A stretch of 13,736 nt of DNA from Clostridia bacterium (GTDB taxonomy: Bacteria > Bacillota_A > Clostridia > Oscillospirales > CAG-272). Positions 10,001 to 13,596 of this stretch are shown in pieces. The stretch's first letter is position 1; each line of letters starts with the position of its first letter. Position numbers and translations under genes: made by a program. Under the pieces are notes generated by a model. That model was not told where the DNA came from. It did no database searches and saw only the letters and a program-made list of their open reading frames with translations. The DNA is taken from assembly GCA_017935805.1 (NCBI GenBank), contig JAGBGV010000348.1:1-13736 (forward strand), written 5' to 3'.

Positions 10001-13000
10001 TGAAACGTGTTCTTCAGAAAGCGCGCAAGGTAGTGGAAACGCAGGAAAGACAGCACGGCAAAGAACTCCTTGACCGTTACCGCGAACGTCACCAAAACGC
10101 CGCAGCGATCAAGAAATATCGAAATCGCCTGCGCGGTGATGTGGATGAGCTTTCTAATTGGATTCTCCATCCGAACAACAAGGACACACTCAAGCACGTT
10201 CCCGACGTTCTCAAGAACAGTGTCATTCACTTTTTATCCTCTATCAACTTCATGAGTAAGCGCTCTCTGAAAGGCGGAGAAGCCACCATTGCCGATAAAA
10301 AGTTTATTGAGAACACAAGATCCTTGAACGCTGCGCTCAAGATAAACATCGACGTTTACGGAATGTATTCCGGTTATAACGATCTTCCTCCGAACTTCAT
10401 GGAGAGATTGCAGACATTCATTGATTCTGCACTGTCTCTTGTGGATAAGAGCGAAGGCGAGTTTATCATCAATAAGATGACAAGCGAAGAGCTGAAGGAG
10501 CTTTCGCAGATCGTGCGTACCTTGAAAAAGTACATTATGCAGATCAACCGCTTCCACAACAATGCAATGTATCAGCACGTTTACGAGGCAGGCGATGATT
10601 CTATTCAATTCCTCGGAGAGCTTGACAATGCAGGAAGTCATGCCGGCAAGGTATCAAACTTCGTGCTTTGGCAGCAGATGCGCCCGGCGTATGCTTTTGA
10701 GCGCTTCGGAAAAGGTGGCATTGCCATCTATGATGAACTCCGACGCGGACAAGCAAAGCTCGCTTTCAACACCAAGGAGATTCAGAGCTTTGCAGAAAAG
10801 GCTTATAACGCAAAAGAGGTTAAGGCTTGGGAAGAAGAAATCAAAGAATTCTCTCTCGGCGGCGATCTTGTGAAAATTCCCGTATCGGGCATCATGTCTC
10901 TTTATGAACTCAGCAAAGATCCCGAAGCACTTGTTCATATCAACGGCGGCGGTATCAGAGTGGCGACCTACACCCATAAGGGAAAGAAGATCTCAGATAC
11001 CGGACACATCATCATTCCCGGCGACCTCCAAACAATTCTTTCGTCGCTCACACAGCGGCAGATGGAAGTTGCAGACAGCCTACAAAAGTATATGGCAACA
11101 CAAGGCGCAAAGTGGGGCAACTATGTATCCGTGGCGCGTTTTGGTGAGGAACTCTTTACCAAGGAACATTACTTCCCTATCAACTCTGACGGCAGACACC
11201 TGCAAGCGACAGCAGAGGAGCATCCGAGCGCGACAGCGCTCTATGCACTTCTCAACATGAGCTTCACTAAGTCCAGAAAAGAGGGAGCCAATAACCGCAT
11301 CGTGATTTACAGCATCTTTGACGTATTTGCAAACCACATGGCGAGCATGGCGCAGTACAACGCAATGGCGCTTCCGATTCTTGACGCTTTGAAGTGGTTC
11401 AATTATCGGCAGATCGACGTAGATCAAAACGGAAACAAGACCATTCTCGGCAGTGTACGCGATCAAATGGCAAGAGTATACGGCGTTCCGGAAGAAACAA
11501 GCCCGGAAAGCAGCAAGCAGGGCTATGCAGAAACCTTCGTTGCGAATATCATCAAAGCTTTCAACGGAACAGAAGCGCAAGGCACTCCTTATGACACCTT
11601 CGGTCTGAAATCCCTCCACCGTTACAACATGGCGCAGGTAGCGTATAACCTCCGCGTTGTTGTGCAGCAGCCTTTGGCAATTACGCGCGCGGCGCTTCTT
11701 ATGGACTATGGCTCTATCAGAAAAGGCTTGAAGCTAAAGCCTGCCACGGTTAAGAACAATATCGAAGAAATGCAGAAGTACAGCGGTATTGCCGCATGGA
11801 AAGCTCTCGGTTTCTACGATGTGAATATCTCTCGCGGACTTACGTACCTTATCAAGCACGATGAAACTTGGAGGGATAAAGTGGATGAATTCGGTATGCT
11901 GGGAGCAGAAAAAGCGGACCTTTGGGCATGGGCAAGTATGTGGGCTGCAGCCAAGGAAGAAGTGATTAAAAAACAGTATCTTACACCGGAAAGCGAAGGC
12001 TTCTATGAGGCAGTAACAAAGCTCTTTGAAGATGTTATCTATAAAACGCAGGTCGTTGATAGCGTTCTGACAAAGAACGAGTTTATGCGAGATAAGGGAT
12101 TCTTCGCGAGAGCGATCGGTTCCTTTATGTCGGAGCCTACGACAACCGCAAGCATGGTTATCGACGCCTTTGATAAATTCTATCTTGACATCAAGAGGGG
12201 TTTGACGAGACAGCAGGCATGGCAGAAGAACAAGGGCAAGATCGGACGTATGCTCTATGTATACGGCGTGAGCGCGGTTCTTCTCGCTGCGGTGCAGGCT
12301 GTGGCAGATGCCTTCCGAGACGACGATGAATATGAGAGCTACGGCGAAAAATGGGTAGAAGCCTTTATTGGCAATGTCATTGACGAGCTTATGCCGTTTA
12401 ACAAATTACCTATTGTTAAAGAAATCTATGAAATCGGTAAAGAGTTATTGAGCGCCGGTGGCTGGGACACCTATGGTCAAGTATCGAATCTCCCTTATGC
12501 CGAAATCGCGGCAAATCTCGTAAAAGGCGTCGAGATCATCCATGACAAGATCACCGGCGAGGACACCAATTATACTCGGTGGGGCGGTATTTCCAAGCTC
12601 CTGCAAGCGGTCTCCGGCATAACAGGACTTGCTATGGCTTCCGCAACTCGCGAGATCATTACCGTTTGGAACAATATCGTCGGCGCAATGGCACCGAGTC
12701 TCAAAGTTAAGACATACGAGCCGAGCGAGCTTGCGCAGATCAGATACGCATTTGAGGATGGTTATCTTTCCGAAGAGGAAGCAACTGAGCTTCTTCTCGA
12801 AAAAGGTCTTGCCGATACCGAGAATGAAGCTTACTTCATCATTCAAGGATGGGAAGCAGGCGAAGGTTACTCAAGATATGATGCGATCTATGATGCGGTT
12901 CGTAGTGGCGGCGACCTTGACGCTGCTATGGAGGAGCTTCTTTCCCACGGATACACCGAGGAAGAACTCATAAGCAAGATCCAGAGCAAGATCGGAGAAT

Positions 13001-13509
13001 GGTACAAGTCGGGTGAGATTACAAAGCAGGAAGCAATCGCAATGCTTCAAAAGCACACCTCCATGAACAGTGATGAGATCAGCAAAGCTGTGAATAAATG
13101 GAGCTGTGTCGTTGTTACCGGAACGGAATATGACGATATTGCCGACAAATTCATGGCAGGCAATATAACTGCTTCAAGAGCCATCGATATGTATACACGC
13201 TACGGCGGTATGACACGAGAAAAGGCTCTCGAAAAGGTAGATGTCTTGCAGTTTGTCAAGCAAAATCCTTCTTGCGAGGACATTACCGCCACTGCTGTGG
13301 CTGATTACCGCGAATACTGCGAAGGTGTTGGTCTTGACCCTACCGTTTACTATGAGGCATGGAAATATAAAAACAGCCTTTCCGGAGCAGTCAAAGAGCA
13401 AACGTTAGCTTATATTCATTCACTTTCTCTCAACGCCAAGCAAAAGGACAGCTTGTATTTCGCCTTTGGATGGGCAAAAAGTAAACTTTATGAAGCACCT
13501 TGGCATTAA
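1..13509 (+). CDS. Giant phage polyvalent protein: two zincins, DarB-like methyltransferase-helicase, virion-type C-terminus
   Basis: One open frame of 4502 codons ends at TAA 13507-13509. Visible modules in order: helical N-terminus, Gly-rich hydrophobic stretch (356-590), zincin 1 (HEFTH 954-958), RW...W domain (1136-1190), zincin 2 (HEATH 1335-1339), N6-methyltransferase (EPSSGVGNF 1742-1750, NVPF 1808-1811), SNF2-type helicase (VGAGKT 2421-2426, DEAH 2584-2587), and a long helical C-terminal region. The methyltransferase-helicase pair is the arrangement of phage P1 DarB and of the conjugative-element and phage polyvalent proteins, which travel with the DNA and counter host restriction; that role here is inferred. 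It is about twice the length I recall for DarB (some 2250 residues). The start is uncertain: GTG at 1 has no visible upstream context, ATG at 19 has only a too-close GGCGGA, and ATG at 34 has none, so the gene may begin upstream. No signal peptide is seen. Next gene downstream is a baseplate gene, which fits a virion protein. Confidence 0.93.
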   Translation: MSTGGLMSEINMRRKYASLPTDDVNNSYIKTFVSDANRFFSTAEGDDDAYTKWKDLSTRADTISGWLYKNRTNLDSKTYESISSAVKTFADATKGYSQFSSEDDYMRAVSGWLNNEAPTNEKTVAARQEYYDKNASLAKEIDEDLPWYVNGVTPNFIEDLFLSDEEEGRRDEMERLIAENKRYTRGQGTIDKYYQPETSEFIQLAANRTHKNATKEELWNYDMSVMAGSTALNNGGYFDDNGNIRNSKGEIVMQANAPLVTDKLGMFLSASDDDIAEGYARLMATNGNYTDTWENLMQEGDVNAWRELTDYEVSLYYYYLNTEGQKKAYEFLEAMTTELTRRETQKRTEAINDASVPAQIALNIASIPMSVVGGAVGLIDNAANIVHGKDINPYSRAHSFSNAAGAIREDTAKDIDTATGGAAIPWLDFTLGDAYQAGMSFADSALAALVPYGIGEVLLASGAATSEMKELYERGATTGQMLTGGTLAFAAEAVFEHFSIGELKKIKNMDEKAVKNLFDGFTRSLIMGSVEASEEMATEIANTISDALVMGSQSDWVDFETFTKNVLNAGLGGFLSGGVGGGVASTVNNAQYQKYVKEYGQSIIDQDGVENLQTQASEIIGDKSVSKLSQKVATKPSAKNVGRLATKIQIITSAKNKSEVAAELEEKGLSRKEAQKVSDFVEKVSEGYEATAEETAEIEKITDKLPDVIPKDEGTAQAVQTPEERNAEVAEIKQTTENVPETESATESVLEASEDIDEEERPVSLEDASKKYGAQAGAMVHTYIERQDVAKYDAAYQIAYDMGKSGVSLSYAMNSKSTAYLTESQRKIAYETGANASDSEAAARDAENKKAANGKTGRRIGAVKGEGVTISDLKKTFNDTQNTAYKLLSTYAEATGIDIVLFKSEANADGQFEGAQGRFKWKDNTIYIDINAGLNNTDSVLDLAQYTMLRTFSHEFTHFLEKWNPVRYNEFRKVVFDTLTERGENVDVLITEKMEQDASGKMTYDEASREVVAEAMTDILPDVNFVQELAENHKNIFGKLLEKLKEFLADLKAYFSTLEGNSPRQANALKEQVGAAVHYVESIVKLFDKVAVEAVETYQMTVATEVETNETVGESVGETAVAVGESTDHYDHFSITDNTEFGSLEITFDGKPPQAVRDAMKERNFRWHKVKGVWFGKGDRAEIATAIQNAYAAEAKADTEVKENAEQRTEFKDEQGSTSHGNEEGLQRASEEEGKRSNVQSGIGESQEHAEETYSIREGQRGLNNKRFPDDAFIIPQNGSVEEEEYKKLSEYGIEGYVVKKDAWDRGELPSFANNGRIYIREGLTEKNRGEIVPHEATHVMKHLGYQPYLDFIERTAEMVNTSTKEGLILIENEAEHYNIDVMNVDENALDENAIKDIYDTIYDEINATMYGGYAAGKIVNDLRTFLEKAFYDFDAYIKELSDIHEQFKKVNKPASDFETAFWNASQEERDEVVEAINANTNKFTHMRTEFRGEDQNRTINEEENQNGTENADNQGTVSRTHADRQGDSRVLDEVETGDVSRDVQRGDTLDDAVQRERETARDDHSDDAGRSERGHGEGSGESADLRRDDGLTPEEASQKAEQLHEEVKEQIEQQSTETPKGRNFVIGDSLSLPNGDKARYKVNVAAIRLVKKLEAEGRYATEFEQQLLSKYVGWGGLANVFDERKADWSAEYKELKELLTDEEYAAARGSTLNAHYTDISVIKAMYDGLAKLGFDGGRMLEPSSGVGNFVGAMPAEMSAKVKSWTMVELDNITGLIAKYLYPNADVRIQGFEKANIPNNFMDVAISNVPFGNFPITDKAYPKKVTSSIHNYFFAKTLDKVRPGGIVMFITSSYTMNSKDTTVRRYIMQRADLLGAIRLPDTAFKGNAGTEVVTDILILKKRAANTPYAGENFLEAPYSYPVKGNYYGANINDYFTEHPEMVLGTPSMDGGMYRGGSLTYKALEGKGSLADQIREAFTHINGKMDYTASISPEKTNFAVERASKKTKQNGFVSREGKIFQNQDGSLVPVEVNAKVAERITGMLEIRDAKKNLLNYQQQGLKESEIKKARQTLNKLYDTYVKKYGYLNAPANKKAFKEDPDCYSLFALENWDNEKKKATKADIFAKNTVTPNRTVTSAKDVPEGLIVSVNQTGGVDVALIARLTGKAEDDVRRELIDSRLAYKNRSGALETAESYLSGNVRAKLRDAEAMAPMDADYQKNVEALKAIVPKDVSYQEIAVQPGTPWIPNSVYSDFAAYMLGGRNTERRTDVDVTRNPETGNFTVELKSARLKHSANNTQRWGTPRRSFLDLFDSMLNSKSVAVKIKLDDGTSIVDKDATAAANEKIENITKEFSEWLWKDEARRTELAELYNETFNSIVTPKYNGDHLTVNGANANKPLRPHQRDAVQRIISSGGNTLLAHKVGAGKTYEMAAAAMKLKELGLVKKPMFAVPKSLVAQWGNEFIDFFPTAKLLVADETDFTAANRKTFMNRIANGDYDAVIVSYEQFERLPMSDDFTRELYREQIDSVIAAIEEAKAEKGDKALSVKDLEKKRKSLQAKIDKLSDSAKDEGNIDFEELGIDSLFVDEAHNFKNLFYTTSMTNVSGLGNKDGSKRAFDLYTKVRYLQKLNGGRGIVFATATPVMNSISEMYIMQKYLQPDVLNQLGLSTLDAWAKQFGEVVNGVEIKPSGQGYRIKQSFSRFKNTSELQLLFRNFTDVLTDVPGLKIPKMKGGKVNVVVCEPGQFQKDYMKELEQRADNVKNVDPSVDNMLKITSDGRKISYTQRMIDPSLPYEEGCKIYRCADNVVKAYEGSADIKGTQLVFCDMATPKGKSKTETSDTDTDSEMDMESARLYDDIKMRLIEGGIPAKEIAFIHEADTDQKKKKLFADVNEGKVRVLIGSTGKMGVGMNAQKRIVAIHHLDAPWRPGDVEQRNGRAYRQGNINEEVECFTYVTEGSFDARLWDILERKQNFINQIMNGENIGRETEDTGEVTLSAAEVKALASGSPLIMEQVQLDTDIKKLESLQRAHRSAIRSAAERLETDKGTIDILKRKIASGKADMASTVDTYSEGKFAINIGKQKLTDKKEAGAALVVEATAKATVQSYTAIGTFAGFEMRVIKTDEGIKGMLQGKQSYPFNVYPGNATFGITHLINVVESISESVNKWNAQLKATEDDLAEQEKLMNEPFAKQAELDKKRLRFKEVMDILNPKEEQSAASLDDENVQEQTSKYLGKEQHQQRTNTFTDREVLELAAKDIRLSELTEAEQNALGIFEERLDKLKKLQEERAEQGRLYKDQQFGVKVDRNAAAETLNRMKVLDDQIKRATADVLTVEEKEVLKRVLQKARKVVETQERQHGKELLDRYRERHQNAAAIKKYRNRLRGDVDELSNWILHPNNKDTLKHVPDVLKNSVIHFLSSINFMSKRSLKGGEATIADKKFIENTRSLNAALKINIDVYGMYSGYNDLPPNFMERLQTFIDSALSLVDKSEGEFIINKMTSEELKELSQIVRTLKKYIMQINRFHNNAMYQHVYEAGDDSIQFLGELDNAGSHAGKVSNFVLWQQMRPAYAFERFGKGGIAIYDELRRGQAKLAFNTKEIQSFAEKAYNAKEVKAWEEEIKEFSLGGDLVKIPVSGIMSLYELSKDPEALVHINGGGIRVATYTHKGKKISDTGHIIIPGDLQTILSSLTQRQMEVADSLQKYMATQGAKWGNYVSVARFGEELFTKEHYFPINSDGRHLQATAEEHPSATALYALLNMSFTKSRKEGANNRIVIYSIFDVFANHMASMAQYNAMALPILDALKWFNYRQIDVDQNGNKTILGSVRDQMARVYGVPEETSPESSKQGYAETFVANIIKAFNGTEAQGTPYDTFGLKSLHRYNMAQVAYNLRVVVQQPLAITRAALLMDYGSIRKGLKLKPATVKNNIEEMQKYSGIAAWKALGFYDVNISRGLTYLIKHDETWRDKVDEFGMLGAEKADLWAWASMWAAAKEEVIKKQYLTPESEGFYEAVTKLFEDVIYKTQVVDSVLTKNEFMRDKGFFARAIGSFMSEPTTTASMVIDAFDKFYLDIKRGLTRQQAWQKNKGKIGRMLYVYGVSAVLLAAVQAVADAFRDDDEYESYGEKWVEAFIGNVIDELMPFNKLPIVKEIYEIGKELLSAGGWDTYGQVSNLPYAEIAANLVKGVEIIHDKITGEDTNYTRWGGISKLLQAVSGITGLAMASATREIITVWNNIVGAMAPSLKVKTYEPSELAQIRYAFEDGYLSEEEATELLLEKGLADTENEAYFIIQGWEAGEGYSRYDAIYDAVRSGGDLDAAMEELLSHGYTEEELISKIQSKIGEWYKSGEITKQEAIAMLQKHTSMNSDEISKAVNKWSCVVVTGTEYDDIADKFMAGNITASRAIDMYTRYGGMTREKALEKVDVLQFVKQNPSCEDITATAVADYREYCEGVGLDPTVYYEAWKYKNSLSGAVKEQTLAYIHSLSLNAKQKDSLYFAFGWAKSKLYEAPWH
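1066..1770 (+). other. Gly/Ala-rich hydrophobic segments, possible membrane-active region
   Basis: Residues 356-590 hold several weakly hydrophobic segments: 357-380 (IASIPMSVVGGAVGLI core), 441-462, 481-495 and a very Gly-rich stretch at 568-586 (GLGGFLSGGVGGGVAS). Between them lies an acidic amphipathic helix, SVEASEEMATEIANTISD (529-546). Alternating amphipathic helices and Gly-rich hydrophobic segments are common in phage ejection and internal virion proteins that insert into or cross the host envelope. I see no single classical transmembrane helix, so membrane contact is an inference. Confidence 0.4.
2284..2508 (+). other. Small Tyr/Ala-rich helical module
   Basis: Residues 762-836 have a pattern I associate with giant phage proteins of gut Bacillota: a helix GAQAGAMVHTYIERQDVAKY, then AYQIAYDMGKSGVS, then LTESQRKIAYETGANA. 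Regularly spaced Ala, Tyr and Gly residues suggest two or three packed helices. It sits directly before the first zincin, after an acidic Thr/Glu-rich linker (about 700-760). No catalytic motif is visible and the function is unknown. Confidence 0.4.
2602..3174 (+). other. Zincin-like metallopeptidase domain 1 (HEFTH)
   Basis: Residues 868-1058 form a zincin-like unit. A beta-rich lead-in (IDIVLF; then TIYIDINAG) precedes the active-site helix LRTFSHEFTHFLEKW, with His954 and His958 as likely zinc ligands and Glu955 as catalytic base. A downstream helix SREVVAEAMTDIL supplies Glu1014 (or Glu1010) as probable third ligand, the usual spacing and context for zincins in phage and conjugative polyvalent proteins. 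The domain ends in an amphipathic helix (1038-1058). Possible roles, all inferred: cleavage of host defence proteins after injection, or self-processing of the giant polypeptide. Confidence 0.75.
3332..3375 (+). repeat. Three short direct repeats, CAGTTGGTGAA
   Basis: The 11-base unit CAGTTGGTGAA occurs at 3332-3342, 3344-3354 and 3365-3375. The first two copies are 12 bases apart start to start and the third 21 bases further on. All spacings are multiples of three, so they encode a repeated Val-Gly-Glu in a flexible linker between zincin 1 and the RW...W domain. This looks like slippage expansion in a linker. Confidence 0.7.
3406..3570 (+). other. Small polyvalent-protein-associated domain with RW...W signature
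   Basis: Residues 1136-1190 match a widespread small module of mobile-element proteins: a beta strand (GSLEITFDGKPP), a helix (AVRDAMKERNFRW), then HKVKGVWFGKGD. The signature is a GKP-type turn followed by an aromatic FRW and a second WF about eight residues later. I know the pattern from antirestriction, primase-like and DUF3560-type proteins; its biochemical role is not established to my knowledge. It directly precedes the first overprinted linker. Confidence 0.6.
3597..3601 (+). promoter_or_regulatory. Ribosome binding site of the nested 59-codon ORF
   Basis: GGAGG lies 9 bases upstream of ATG 3611, with a further AAAGGA in between (3603-3608). It lies inside the giant frame, where it encodes part of Thr-Glu-Val. 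A near-consensus site at proper spacing before an out-of-frame ATG is the main reason to take the nested ORF seriously. Confidence 0.55.
3611..3790 (+). CDS. Nested out-of-frame small ORF, Lys/Glu-rich helical protein (59 aa)
   Basis: ATG 3611 to TAA 3788-3790, frame +2, wholly inside the giant gene. The product is about 59 residues, with segments such as AARLMEMKKAYKEHLKKKEN and SEKAKNTLKKLTLFGKDNEG. It reads as one or two basic amphipathic helices with ordered heptad-like hydrophobic positions. A GGAGG site precedes it by 9 bases. Over the same bases the giant frame reads only a Glu/Gln/Ser/Gly-rich linker (residues about 1204-1264), which looks like a shadow translation. The family is not recognised and function is unknown. 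It ends just before the AT-rich second zincin module begins. Alternatives: a decayed ancestral gene no longer translated, or chance; the coding look plus the ribosome binding site favour a present or recent gene. Confidence 0.5.
   Translation: MPNREQNSKMNKAARLMEMKKAYKEHLKKKENDPTYRAESEKAKNTLKKLTLFGKDNEG
3802..4362 (+). other. Zincin-like metallopeptidase domain 2 (HEATH), AT-rich module
   Basis: Residues 1268-1454. A beta-rich lead-in (FIIPQNG; GIEGYVV; NNGRIYIREGL) precedes the helix RGEIVPHEATHVMKHLGY, with His1335 and His1339 as ligands and Glu1336 as catalytic base. The helix YDTIYDEINATMYGG offers Glu1405 as third ligand. It is not a close copy of the first zincin: lead-in and spacing differ. 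By hand count 4081-4320 is about 33% GC, against 58% at 5221-5280, 53% at 4921-4980 and 47% at 10981-11040, so this module differs in base composition from its surroundings and may have been acquired separately. It lies between the two overprinted linkers. Peptidase activity is inferred from motif only. Confidence 0.65.
4506..4510 (+). promoter_or_regulatory. Ribosome binding site of the nested TnpV-like ORF
   Basis: GAGGAGG (4504-4510, core GGAGG 4506-4510) lies 9 bases before ATG 4520. In the giant frame these bases encode Glu-Glu-Glu. Spacing and strength equal those of the other nested ORF and resemble the site of the downstream baseplate gene. Confidence 0.65.
4520..4777 (+). CDS. Nested out-of-frame small protein, TnpV-like (85 aa)
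   Basis: ATG 4520 to TGA 4775-4777 in frame +2, entirely inside the giant gene. The product has a coherent composition: LITKEQYHELTPIGKEIHEY, then WKPEMYREMYKEGTLWTTLY, then a helix ending AKEVARAQIYDEMMD. The pattern 'KPxMYRxxxxxGTLWxxL ... ExxxxMxxQM' recalls the small TnpV-type proteins of Bacillota transposons, plasmids and phages; I match this from memory, and their function is not well defined. A GGAGG lies 9 bases upstream. In the giant frame the same bases give a charged linker of Asp, Glu, Arg, Gly and Ser in which 8 of 12 Arg codons of the linker are CGA and TCA/CTA codons cluster, unlike the rest of that gene. This indicates that frame +2 is the older coding frame. No stop interrupts the giant frame, so the stretch is dual-coding if both are translated. 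Confidence 0.68.
   Translation: MAQKMLITKEQYHELTPIGKEIHEYWMKWKPEMYREMYKEGTLWTTLYSESERLHEMIIQMMQDGASEDMAKEVARAQIYDEMMD
4921..5709 (+). other. DarB-like N6-adenine DNA methyltransferase domain
   Basis: Residues 1641-1903. The domain opens with LLSKYVGWGGLANVF and the helical STLNAHYTDISVIKAMYDGL typical of methylase-helicase proteins of phages and conjugative elements. Motif I, for S-adenosylmethionine binding, is EPSSGVGNF (1742-1750). An acidic residue after the next strand (VELD, about 1769) fits motif II. Motif IV, the catalytic loop, is SNVPFGNF (1807-1814), a variant of NPPF with Val at the second position. The fold continues with VRPGGIVMFITSS and TDILILKKR. It should methylate adenine N6 in DNA, or bind DNA and cofactor without turnover. 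Direct fusion to the helicase at 2394-2990 is the DarB arrangement associated with protection of incoming phage DNA from type I restriction. Confidence 0.85.
5710..7179 (+). other. Linker region between methyltransferase and helicase domains
   Basis: Residues 1904-2393. Predicted mixed alpha/beta with a helical hairpin around 2041-2080 (ITGMLEIRDAKKNLLNYQQQ and on), then VTPNRTVTSAKDVPEGLIVSVNQTGGVDVALIA near 2128-2160, and a beta segment with charged residues near 2250-2300. This region is usual between the two enzymes in methylase-helicase polyvalent proteins and may carry DNA recognition. The first cysteine of the whole protein, Cys2101, lies here. No independent catalytic motif was found. 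Confidence 0.5.
7180..8970 (+). other. SNF2-type superfamily 2 helicase/translocase domain
   Basis: Residues 2394-2990. A Q-motif-like LRPHQRDAVQRII precedes Walker A LLAHKVGAGKTYEMAAAA (Lys2425, Thr2426). Motif Ia is FAVPKSLVAQW. Walker B is FVDEAHNFKN (Asp2584, Glu2585, His2587) and motif III is VFATATPVMNS (2633-2643). RecA-like lobe 2 has STGKMGVGMN (2898-2907) and motif VI EQRNGRAYRQGN (2928-2939), giving the arginine fingers. A coiled coil at about 2510-2565 is inserted before Walker B. All residues needed for ATP hydrolysis appear intact. The likely activity is ATP-driven translocation along double-stranded DNA, coupled to the adjacent methyltransferase domain. Confidence 0.9.
9004..9630 (+). 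other. Post-helicase coiled-coil region
   Basis: Residues 3002-3210. Two long charged helices (about 3010-3055 and 3160-3205) flank a small beta-rich segment (FAINIGKQKLTDKKEAGAAL; FAGFEMRVIKTDEG; GITHLINVVESI). This is the usual tail of methylase-helicase polyvalent proteins and probably folds back on the ATPase. It ends at PKEEQSAASLDDENVQEQ, a short disordered segment that I take as the join to the C-terminal virion-type module. Confidence 0.55.
9649..12735 (+). other. C-terminal virion-type module, large polyvalent associated helices
   Basis: Residues 3217-4245, nearly all alpha-helical. It starts with FTDREVLELAAKDI and a coiled coil (3255-3375). Landmarks are SEELKELSQIVRTLKKYIMQINR (split: 3495-3517), GANNRIVIYSIFDVF (3762-3776) followed by WFNY (3799-3802), VVVQQPLAITRAALL near 3889-3903, and a hydrophobic helix at 4084-4105 (VYGVSAVLLAAVQAVADAF). 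I associate this chain with the C-terminal part of giant phage proteins annotated as large polyvalent protein-associated domains (LPD38-like); the exact family name is not certain. The single strongly hydrophobic helix may contact a membrane. Function is unknown, but its presence supports packaging in or ejection from the particle. Confidence 0.55.
12736..13251 (+). repeat. Four degenerate ~35-residue helical repeats
   Basis: Residues 4246-4417 hold four related units beginning near 4248 (AFEDGYLSEEEATELLLEKG), 4299 (AVRSGGDLDAAMEELLSHG), 4335 (YKSGEITKQEAIAMLQKH) and 4382 (DKFMAGNITASRAIDMYTR). Each is a short 'G-x-[LI]-[ST/D]-x-x-x-A' helix cap, a helix, a Gly or His turn, then '[TS]-x-x-E' opening a second helix that in the first three units ends in Trp. 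The DNA copies are too diverged to be seen as nucleotide repeats. Such helix-turn-helix hairpin repeats usually serve protein-protein docking, perhaps to a virion component; that is inferred. Confidence 0.6.
13420..13506 (+). other. Conserved-looking C-terminal tail motif
   Basis: The last residues (4474-4502) read HSLSLNAKQKDSLYFAFGWA and then end in EAPWH. The 'SLxLxxxQKDxLxxAxG' helix followed by a terminal APW is a pattern I recall at the very end of phage giant and tail-associated proteins. It may be an anchoring or packaging signal, which is speculative. It supports TAA 13507-13509 as the natural end of the gene. Confidence 0.45.
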
Positions 13510-13526
13510 AATCGAATAGGCTTCAT

Positions 13527-13556
13527 GGGCGTGGGGTGTTACCTCACGCCTTCTTT
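13527..13556 (+). terminator. Probable Rho-independent terminator after the giant gene
   Basis: A 9-base-pair stem, GGCGTGGGG (13528-13536) with CCTCACGCC (13542-13550), contains one G-U pair and closes a 5-base loop TGTTA. It is followed by TTCTTT (13551-13556), a short and imperfect U tract. It lies 18 bases after the stop codon. Termination may be partial, letting some transcription continue into the baseplate gene. Confidence 0.75.
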
Positions 13557-13582
13557 ATGCGTTAGAATAAAATCAATCAAAC

Positions 13583-13591
13583 AAAGGAGGG
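13583..13591 (+). promoter_or_regulatory. Strong ribosome binding site of the baseplate gene
   Basis: AAAGGAGGG, with core GGAGG at 13586-13590, lies 6 bases before ATG 13597. This near-perfect anti-16S match fixes the start of the downstream gene and suggests high expression, as expected for a structural protein. Confidence 0.9.
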
Positions 13592-13596
13592 AGTAT

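Noticed and set aside
13563..13568. TAGAAT as a -10 box for the baseplate gene
   Set aside because: No acceptable -35 element lies 16-18 bases upstream; that position falls in the terminator hairpin.
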